DNA of 25,528 nt, from positions 1-25,528 of the forward strand of contig JALVEF010000384.1 of assembly GCA_027031185.1 (NCBI GenBank), in the 5' to 3' direction. Below the pieces are notes generated by a model. It had not been told where the DNA came from. It saw only the letters and a list, made by a program, of their open reading frames with translations, and ran no database searches. A program made the translations under genes and the position numbers. This document shows positions 1-6,090 of the stretch, piece by piece. This DNA is from Saprospiraceae bacterium (GTDB taxonomy: Bacteria; Bacteroidota; Bacteroidia; Chitinophagales; Saprospiraceae). Numbering within the stretch: the first letter of the stretch is position 1; the number at the start of each line of letters is the position of its first letter.

Positions 1-35
1 TTTAGCGCAAAAACAGCGGGTACCTAAACAGTTAC
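1..35. mobile_element. Right terminus of an IS66-like element or MITE (truncated by window edge)
   Basis: These 35 bases match the right end of the complete element at 18905-18939 at 33 of 35 positions and finish with the same terminus, CCTAAACAGTTAC. The element body is outside the window, so I cannot tell whether this is a full insertion sequence or another short non-coding copy. If it made an 8-bp target duplication, the right-hand copy should be bases 36-43 (CTTTTTCA). Confidence 0.75.
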
Positions 36-59
36 CTTTTTCATCACACGCGTGCACCC

Positions 60-67
60 TACTTTTG
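60..67 (+). promoter_or_regulatory. Putative -7 box of porZ
   Basis: TACTTTTG is an exact match to the Bacteroidota housekeeping -7 consensus TAnnTTTG. A TTTT at 37-40 lies 19 bp upstream, where the -33 TTTG is expected. The predicted leader to the porZ ATG would be roughly 100 nt, long for this window. The -33 region starts one base beyond the end of the mobile element at 35. Confidence 0.5.
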
Positions 68-167
68 TGCTTTTCGTCGGGTTGTAGCCACCTTTTAGTG
101 TCTTAACAGCCGGCATACGCATACGATTTTTGGGAAAAAACAGTTACCTGACAAAACCTAACGATAG

Positions 168-2501
168 ATGCGGACAAAATATTTACTTCTCTTTGCCACG
201 GTTTGGCTGGCGCTGGCTTTGTATAGCCAAAAGCCAACGGATATGGCCTTGGGTGAATGGCGACTGCTACTGCCTTACAACCACCCCATAAGTGTGTCCG
301 CAAGCCCGGAAAAAGTCTATTTCGCCACACGTTTTGGCATTGTAGCGAGAGACAAAACGGATGGCAGCCTGAGCTTTTTTGACCGGGTCAACAGCCTTTC
401 CGATGCAGATATTAAATTCATCAAATATAATACCAATGCAGACCTGCTCTTTGTCGTGTACCAAAACAGCAATATGGATGTCATTACACCGGACGGCAGC
501 AGTGCCAACTTGCCCTATATCCTGGACAAACAAATACCGGCAGACAAGACAATATATGACCTGCTTTTTTCTAACGGACGCACCTACGTGGCCACCGGCT
601 TTGGATTGGTAAGCATCATGGACAATAGCCTGGATGTAGAATTTTCCACCTTTACCAATCAGGCCGTCAAAGGGGTGACAGTAGCAGATCAGAAAATCTT
701 TATCACCCTGCCGGACGGCTTATATAGCATAGACCGGCAGGCTCCCGGAATACAGGATTTTCAGAATTGGGAGCCAGTCACCGCAGGCCTGCCCACTTCG
801 GGAAATTATAGTTACATCGGTACCATCAGCGACCAGATGCTCGCCATCGGTATCAGTAACCAGCTGTTTGCCTACCATCTGGATAGCCAGCAATTGGATA
901 CCATCTTCGGAGGCACCAACCAGCACCTGGTCAAGCTGACTCAGGAAGGTCATGGATTGGTAGCTACCTTTTATTGTGACGGGCCGGGCGCCTGGGACGA
1001 CTGCGATGGCCGCCTTATCTCCTTGCACCCCGATGGTACGATTGACACCTTGGAGCCGCCGAATTTGTACCGTCCGCGAGACGGCATCCGGGACGGTGAC
1101 CTGATTTGGGTTTGTGACGACTGGTATCCGTTCCGTCGTATTCTGGCGGACGGCTCCTATGAAGATGTTTTTCGAGTCAACAGTCCCCTCACGGAAAAAG
1201 CGCATACCATCACATCGCATGACGACACACTGTATATCGTCGCCGGAGGCTGGTCCCAAACCAAGTCGTATCCCTATGCGGTCAATGGCGATGGATACTT
1301 CACACAGGACCTCCGCACCGGTCAATGGGGTTACCTCAATCGCATCAATTATCCGATACTTCAGGACTCATTTGCGGACTTAAATTTCCTGGATATTGCC
1401 TTTCATCCCACCAACGGAAAAAAATACATCGCCAGCTTCGGCGGCGGACTCATCGAGTGGGACGGCGCACAATTCAAGTTTTTCAACAACTACAATACCC
1501 CGTTGCGCCCTGAGCCCGGCTATGCCCGGCGCGTCGGCATCATAGATCTGGCATTTGACGAGGACGGCAATCTTTGGATGACCAATTACAACGCGCCTAA
1601 ACCATTAGCCGTGTACCAGAAGGACGGCAGTTGGCAAAATTTTGATATTGGGGCCGGCAACCGGCTCGTCAACCGGCTATTGATAGACGACTATGGCTAC
1701 AAGTGGATCATCATTGTCGGGCGCGGGCTTTTGGTCTATTCCAACGGGGAAGATATCAACAATGTGTTTGACGACCAGTACAAACTGTTTTCTACCGCCA
1801 ATAGTGAGATACAAGACAACCGCATCAACGACTTCGCCAAGGACCAGGATGGCACCATCTGGGTCGCCACAGACAAGGGTGTCATCACCTTTGAATGTGG
1901 CGGAGACGTCTTTGAAGATTACTGCACCGGCTCGCGGCGTATCTCCACGCTGGACGGCTTCGGTGCGTATCTGTTGGAGGACGAAAAGGTCACCTCCGTG
2001 GCCGTGGATGCCGCCAACCGCAAGTGGTTTGGTACCACCAATGGCGTCTTCGTCCTGTCGCCTTCGGGACAGGACGTATTGGCTCACTTCGACTCCAAAA
2101 ACAGCCCATTGCCGGCAGACCTGATCGTCAGTCTTTACGTGGATAACCAAACCGGCATCGCGTATATGGGGACACCGTTTGGCGTGGCAGCTTACCGGTC
2201 CGATGCCGTCAAAGGAGGCCTTTTGCACAAAGATGAAGTCTATGCCTTCCCCAATCCGGTACGCCCCGGCTACAACGGCCCCATTGCCATCTCCGGGCTG
2301 GCGCAAAAGGCCAAAGTAAAAATCACCGATGTGGAAGGGCGACTGGTCTATGAGACCGAGGCCCTGGGCGGGCAAGCCGTCTGGGATGGCAAAAATTACA
2401 ACGGCCAAGAGGTCACGTCCGGCGTCTATCTCGTTTTTAGTGCATCGTTCAATGATTTTTCTGTCGATGCCGCAGTGGCAAAGATTGTCATCTTGCGATG
2501 A
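168..2501 (+). CDS. porZ: PorZ-like T9SS two-propeller surface protein
   Basis: 777 residues, essentially the length of Porphyromonas PorZ. A signal peptide (residues 1 to about 20) precedes the family start (LGEWRLLLPYN, then VYFATRFGIV, LSDADIKFIKYN and NSNMDVI). Two beta-propeller domains follow, rich in two-component-regulator-propeller motifs such as GTIWVATDKGVI (around 560) and RKWFGTTNGVF (around 620). The last 85 residues (YAFPNPV, then VKITDVEGRLV and the GVYLVF region) resemble a T9SS C-terminal sorting domain. In Porphyromonas, PorZ is a surface component of the T9SS attachment complex needed for delivery of anionic LPS to cargo; the role here is by homology. The ATG at 168 directly precedes the signal peptide. 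The 3' end overlaps the convergent gene by 14 bp. Confidence 0.85.
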   Translation: MRTKYLLLFATVWLALALYSQKPTDMALGEWRLLLPYNHPISVSASPEKVYFATRFGIVARDKTDGSLSFFDRVNSLSDADIKFIKYNTNADLLFVVYQNSNMDVITPDGSSANLPYILDKQIPADKTIYDLLFSNGRTYVATGFGLVSIMDNSLDVEFSTFTNQAVKGVTVADQKIFITLPDGLYSIDRQAPGIQDFQNWEPVTAGLPTSGNYSYIGTISDQMLAIGISNQLFAYHLDSQQLDTIFGGTNQHLVKLTQEGHGLVATFYCDGPGAWDDCDGRLISLHPDGTIDTLEPPNLYRPRDGIRDGDLIWVCDDWYPFRRILADGSYEDVFRVNSPLTEKAHTITSHDDTLYIVAGGWSQTKSYPYAVNGDGYFTQDLRTGQWGYLNRINYPILQDSFADLNFLDIAFHPTNGKKYIASFGGGLIEWDGAQFKFFNNYNTPLRPEPGYARRVGIIDLAFDEDGNLWMTNYNAPKPLAVYQKDGSWQNFDIGAGNRLVNRLLIDDYGYKWIIIVGRGLLVYSNGEDINNVFDDQYKLFSTANSEIQDNRINDFAKDQDGTIWVATDKGVITFECGGDVFEDYCTGSRRISTLDGFGAYLLEDEKVTSVAVDAANRKWFGTTNGVFVLSPSGQDVLAHFDSKNSPLPADLIVSLYVDNQTGIAYMGTPFGVAAYRSDAVKGGLLHKDEVYAFPNPVRPGYNGPIAISGLAQKAKVKITDVEGRLVYETEALGGQAVWDGKNYNGQEVTSGVYLVFSASFNDFSVDAAVAKIVILR

Positions 2502-2979
2502 CGTGGGAGAAGTCCACCTGCTTGCTTAAATCGGGGTGCGCGTTGAGAAAAATCCGCAGTCGTTTGCGACTCACCAATAGCGGGATGCGGCGGCCCACAC
2601 TTGTCTTCTGCGACAGCAGAAGCACCATCACCTTAAAAACAATAAAGTCATAGTACTTCACCGACCGTATCAAGCCGTAGCCCAGCTTGTAATGGCGAAA
2701 GTAATCCGTGACATAAAACCCGGCCGGCATAAACTCCACCCGCTTGAGCTGCCAGATCGTCTTGTACAGCACCCACAAGCCGACCAGATAAAACAATACC
2801 GCAAGCGCCTTGAAGGCCAAAGGGGAAAGATTAAAGGCCCGGGGCATCTCACTCAACAATACCGTCAGAGTAAATATCCCAAAATAAGCCGCCCAAAACA
2901 CAGATAAGCCCAACTTGACCGGCAAGGTCAAGTTGGAGGATACTTGTATGGAAAGCTCTTTATGATCTTGCTTCTTCAT
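2488..2979 (-). CDS. Two-helix membrane protein with possible PH-like domain, unknown function
   Basis: 163 residues from the ATG at 2979 (MKKQDHKEL). The longer open frame to 3063 would run far into tatC and is not used. Two hydrophobic segments are visible (residues about 23-45 and 58-78). A basic, strand-rich C-terminal half follows (VEFMPAGFYVTDYFRHYKLGYGLIRSVKYYDFIVFKVMVLLL), which looks like the bacterial PH-like fold found after two helices in YcxB/bPH proteins; that is a guess from pattern only. The start lies inside the tatC 3' end (20-bp overlap), so translation is probably coupled to TatC. I do not recognise a named family. Confidence 0.65.
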   Translation of the reverse strand: MKKQDHKELSIQVSSNLTLPVKLGLSVFWAAYFGIFTLTVLLSEMPRAFNLSPLAFKALAVLFYLVGLWVLYKTIWQLKRVEFMPAGFYVTDYFRHYKLGYGLIRSVKYYDFIVFKVMVLLLSQKTSVGRRIPLLVSRKRLRIFLNAHPDLSKQVDFSHVIAR

Positions 2980-3787
2980 CGCGTTCCGCTTTTCGCCGTT
3001 TGCGTGCCACCACGGCAGATACAAGTACACTGGCTTCGTACAAGCCATATAAAGGCATCGCAATCAAAAACATAGTCATCGGATCCGGCGGCGTAATGAT
3101 GGCCGCTGTCAAAAAGATCAGTACGATGGCATGGCGGCGATACTTGCGCATCAATGCCGGCGTGACCAGACCGATTTTGGACAGGAAATAAACTACAATG
3201 GGCAATTCAAATATCAGTCCGGTCGGTATGGTAAACATGACCAGATAGCTCACATACGACGTAAGCGTCGGTGCATTGGTCACCCCCTGAATCGTATAAT
3301 TAATCAAAAAAGTGATGGCAAATGGCGCTATCACATAGTACCCAAACAACACACCGAGAATAAACAATAACGAACATATCGTCACCACACGCCCGGCCAC
3401 CTTGCGCTCATTGGGATACAGTCCGGGCTTTACAAAGAGCCAAAACTGATAAAACACATAGGGGAAGGCCACGATCAGTCCCAAATAAAAAGACACGCGC
3501 AAATGCGTCACGAAGGTCTCCCCCATCTGGCGCGTAATCAACTGAAAATCAGGGGGATGGAAGCATAGTGCATCCGATATGGCACAAAAAACCCGATAGG
3601 AGACAAAGTCCTTGGATTTGGGCCCCAGGATCAGTTGGTCAAAAGTGAAGTCCTTGAAGGCAAACAGCACCACGGCAGCCAGCACAATCGCCACCAGCGC
3701 ACGCAGTATGTGCCTGCGCAGCTCATCCAAATGACCCAGGATGGTCATTTCCTTTTCCGGATTGTGGTCTGTATGCCCCGTCGTCAT
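2960..3787 (-). CDS. tatC: Twin-arginine translocase subunit TatC
   Basis: 275 residues from ATG 3787; the open frame also has a TTG two codons upstream, which is less likely. TatC is the polytopic inner-membrane receptor that binds twin-arginine signal peptides and exports folded proteins. The family N-terminus is present (MTILGHLDELRRHI), as are about six membrane segments, the PYVFYQFWLFVKPGLYPNERK cytoplasmic loop and the conserved FELPIVVYFLSKIGLVT and AAIITPPDPMTMFLIAMPLYGLYE segments. No tatA or tatB is seen nearby. An exact -7 box lies 16 nt upstream. The gene overlaps a small membrane-protein gene downstream. Confidence 0.95.
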   Translation of the reverse strand: MTTGHTDHNPEKEMTILGHLDELRRHILRALVAIVLAAVVLFAFKDFTFDQLILGPKSKDFVSYRVFCAISDALCFHPPDFQLITRQMGETFVTHLRVSFYLGLIVAFPYVFYQFWLFVKPGLYPNERKVAGRVVTICSLLFILGVLFGYYVIAPFAITFLINYTIQGVTNAPTLTSYVSYLVMFTIPTGLIFELPIVVYFLSKIGLVTPALMRKYRRHAIVLIFLTAAIITPPDPMTMFLIAMPLYGLYEASVLVSAVVARKRRKAERDEEARS

Positions 3788-3803
3788 AGCCAAAATTTCA
3801 CCG

Positions 3804-3811
3804 CAAAGCTA
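3804..3811 (-). promoter_or_regulatory. Putative -7 box of tatC
   Basis: Minus-strand TAGCTTTG is an exact TAnnTTTG match, with 16 nt between it and the tatC ATG. No clear -33 TTTG is visible. It is divergent from the antiporter promoter at 3854-3884. Confidence 0.5.
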
Positions 3812-3853
3812 CACAATAAAGTAGCCATCTCGCCCGGTCGAAGTGCATTTAGG

Positions 3854-3884
3854 TTTGGCAAAAGGAAACTTCACACTACCTTTG
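3854..3884 (+). promoter_or_regulatory. Bacteroidota-type promoter of the cation antiporter
   Basis: A -33 TTTG (3854-3857) and a -7 TACCTTTG (3877-3884) are separated by 19 bp, a full match to the Bacteroidota sigma-A consensus. The antiporter ATG is 18 nt downstream, which implies a leader of about 15 nt. This is the best promoter in the window. Confidence 0.75.
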
Positions 3885-3902
3885 GGCGTCCAATACTGCA
3901 GT

Positions 3903-4832
3903 ATGGAAATCCTTTTAAACGGTGTCATTCTTATTGTCAGCCTCGCGGCCTTGCTCAAAGGCGCCGACTTCTTTGTGGAGGCAGCACAGCGCATCGGCCT
4001 GTCAATCGGTATCTCACCTTTTGTGATTGGGGCCACTATAGTGGGCTTTGGTACCTCGCTGCCAGAGCTGGCCTCCTCCGTAGCGGCTGTGTATGCAGGT
4101 GCATCGGAGATGATCGTCGGTAATGCCATCGGCTCAAATGTGTTCAATATTGCCGCCAGCCTGGCGCTGGTAGCCATCGTCGCCGGCAATGTCCGCTTTG
4201 AGAAAAATATCATGAACAATGACATACCGATGCTGGTCCTATCGGCATTTTTGATGTATTTCATCCTGTATGACCTCGACATCTCCATTTTTGAGGCCCT
4301 GATCCTAGTGGCCGGAGTCACCATATTTTTGCTCTATACACTCCAAGACGACGAGGACAAAATTGCCAAATCAGAGCGTCCCAAAATGCGCACACGGGAC
4401 ATCGGACTCTTTCTGCTCGGCATTGTTATGGTATATTTCGGCGCCGAATACACCATTGATTCAGCGGTGTACTTCGCCCGCGCCTTCCACGTGTCTCATC
4501 ACCTGATTGGTCTTACGGTGATTGCATTTGGCACCTCGCTGCCCGAGTTGGTGGTCAGCCTGGCAGCCGCCCGCACCGGTAGCGCATCCATGGCAGTGGG
4601 CAACGTGATGGGCTCCAATATCTTCAACTCCTTTGCCGTCTTGGGCTTCCCCAGATTTTTTGGTGATATCAAAATCAATCCCGAGGTACTCCAATTCAGT
4701 CTGCCGTTTATGATTGCCCTGACCCTTCTGCTCGCCATTATATCCATTACACAGCGCATCACCCGCTGGGAAGGCTGGCTCATGCTGCTGTTCTTCGCTT
4801 TTTATCTGGTCGAGGTCTTAAAGAGTATTTAA
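3903..4832 (+). CDS. CaCA-family calcium/sodium antiporter, YrbG type
   Basis: 309 residues. An inner-membrane exchanger of the CaCA superfamily, swapping Ca2+ (or another cation) for Na+ or H+. The two inverted alpha-repeats are complete: GFGTSLPEL with GNAIGSNVFN (residues about 48-82) and AFGTSLPEL with GNVMGSNIFN (about 208-242). The glutamates in both SLPEL motifs, which bind the cation, are intact. About ten hydrophobic segments flank a short acidic loop (DDEDK). ATG 3903 is chosen because the upstream in-frame ATG at 3843 would lie before the promoter. The gene is monocistronic; the next gene has its own -7 box. Confidence 0.92.
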   Translation: MEILLNGVILIVSLAALLKGADFFVEAAQRIGLSIGISPFVIGATIVGFGTSLPELASSVAAVYAGASEMIVGNAIGSNVFNIAASLALVAIVAGNVRFEKNIMNNDIPMLVLSAFLMYFILYDLDISIFEALILVAGVTIFLLYTLQDDEDKIAKSERPKMRTRDIGLFLLGIVMVYFGAEYTIDSAVYFARAFHVSHHLIGLTVIAFGTSLPELVVSLAAARTGSASMAVGNVMGSNIFNSFAVLGFPRFFGDIKINPEVLQFSLPFMIALTLLLAIISITQRITRWEGWLMLLFFAFYLVEVLKSI

Positions 4833-4890
4833 GGCAACTCCCACTCGTCTAAACCGTATCCGAAATGTTGCCGACAAGCGATATTTCAGC

Positions 4891-4918
4891 CCCGCATACG
4901 GAAGAAAATCCCGCATAC
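4891..4918 (+). repeat. Direct repeat pair upstream of porP, possible regulator site
   Basis: CCCGCATAC occurs twice, at 4891-4899 and 4910-4918, with starts 19 bp apart (close to two helical turns). The second copy ends 23 bp before the -7 box at 4942, so it would cover the -33 region. This spacing suits a dimeric activator, but that is inference. Confidence 0.4.
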
Positions 4919-4941
4919 ATGCAAATGTTAGATAATTTGTA

Positions 4942-4949
4942 TATTTTTG
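4942..4949 (+). promoter_or_regulatory. Putative -7 box of porP
   Basis: TATTTTTG matches TAnnTTTG exactly. No TTTG sits at the -33 position; the direct repeats at 4891-4918 lie there instead. The leader to the porP ATG would be about 100 nt. Confidence 0.45.
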
Positions 4950-5053
4950 CGGGGTTATACGTAATCATAGAGAACGCCAGCACTTTGAAAAACATCACTC
5001 CCGGCCACAACCGGATGACTCCCGGGGACGAGGGCGTGAATAAAAACCAAGCC

Positions 5054-6031
5054 ATGTCAAGAATTACATCCCTTCTGCTGTTGCTTTGCCTGCTTTCCAC
5101 CCGGGCAATGGCGCAAGATCTCCACTTTACACAATTCCAACTGGCTCCGATGAGTTTCAATGCCTCGCAAACCGGCGCCTTCAACGGCACCGCTCGCGTA
5201 GGGGGGATCTACCGTGACCAATGGAGTATTTACAAGACTCCTTCCATTTACATTGATGCGCCCATCCTGTCAGTGCGCAAATATGACTGGATCGGTGTGG
5301 GCTTTTCCGCCGTCAAAGACCAGGCCGGCAGCGCCAAACTGAACTTGACAGGAGGCAAACTGGCCGTAGCCTACCACTTGTCCTTTGATAAAAAGCGCAA
5401 GACCGTCTTTTCGATCGGTGCCCAATATGGTATGATGTCGCGATCCATCAATCGGGAAGCACTCGTCCTGGAAGACCAGATCATCAACGGCACGCCTGTC
5501 AGCATAGATTATGACAAGATAAAAGACAGCAAATTTGCCGAAATAGACGCCGGCGTAAGCCTGCGGCACATATTAAGCAAGAAGGCGGATTTTGTCCTGG
5601 GCGTAGGTGTAAACCACCTCAACGCCCCGCGACGCGGTATCGTCAATGCCTCCTTTGAACTGCCGGCACGGCTAATGGCCCACGGCCAGCTCAATATGGA
5701 CTTAAACAAAAAATGGATCCTGTCCCCCGCCTTCCTGTACCAACAGATTGGGCCCGGATATGAGGCGGCAGTCCAGGCCGTGGGCACCTATGACTTCAAC
5801 AAAGACTGGGATTTCCGTGCAGGCCTGGGATACCGCTTCGGAGACGCCGCACAGGTTATCCTCGGCGCACTCTACAAGGACCTGACCGTCGGATTTGCCT
5901 ATGATATCGGAGCCTCCGGCACCAACTCCGCCCTAAAGAATATCGGCGCATTTGAAATAGCGGCCAACTATATTTTCAAAATTTACAAAAAACCCAAAGT
6001 GGATCCCGCCATCTTCTGCCCCAGATTCTAA
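5054..6031 (+). CDS. porP: PorP/SprF-family T9SS outer-membrane protein
   Basis: 325 residues. The start at 5054 gives a clean signal peptide (MSRITSLLLLLCLLSTRAMAQ, cleaved after AMA). The mature N-terminus DLHFTQFQLAPMSFNASQTGAFNG is the family hallmark, followed by RVGGIYRDQW and alternating beta-strands to the end (for example GVGFSAVKDQAGSAKLN and AGLGYRFGDAAQVILGALYKDLTVGFAYD), as in a 14-stranded barrel. Members work with the T9SS; SprF-type proteins are needed for secretion of type-B CTD cargo. The PorE-like gene starts 59 bp downstream, so the two probably act together. Which paralogue (PorP core or SprF accessory) it is cannot be settled here. Confidence 0.88.
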   Translation: MSRITSLLLLLCLLSTRAMAQDLHFTQFQLAPMSFNASQTGAFNGTARVGGIYRDQWSIYKTPSIYIDAPILSVRKYDWIGVGFSAVKDQAGSAKLNLTGGKLAVAYHLSFDKKRKTVFSIGAQYGMMSRSINREALVLEDQIINGTPVSIDYDKIKDSKFAEIDAGVSLRHILSKKADFVLGVGVNHLNAPRRGIVNASFELPARLMAHGQLNMDLNKKWILSPAFLYQQIGPGYEAAVQAVGTYDFNKDWDFRAGLGYRFGDAAQVILGALYKDLTVGFAYDIGASGTNSALKNIGAFEIAANYIFKIYKKPKVDPAIFCPRF

Positions 6032-6058
6032 GCACAAACCACAAAATGACGCCGTTTG

Positions 6059-6066
6059 TATCTTCG
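6059..6066 (+). promoter_or_regulatory. Weak -7 box of the porE-like gene
   Basis: TATCTTCG matches TAnnTTTG at all but one fixed position and ends 24 nt before the ATG at 6091. There is no -33 TTTG. It could give internal expression besides read-through from porP. Confidence 0.3.
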
Positions 6067-6090
6067 TTAACACCCAAAACAAAAACAAAC

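Noticed and set aside
1677..2408. 243-codon open frame on - opposite porZ
   Set aside because: Shadow of the porZ propeller codons, with no promoter or recognisable protein features. The frame at 720-1325 is rejected for the same reason.
4865..5053. 63-codon N-terminal extension of the PorP-like protein
   Set aside because: It would begin upstream of the predicted -7 box and precede a clean signal peptide starting at 5054.
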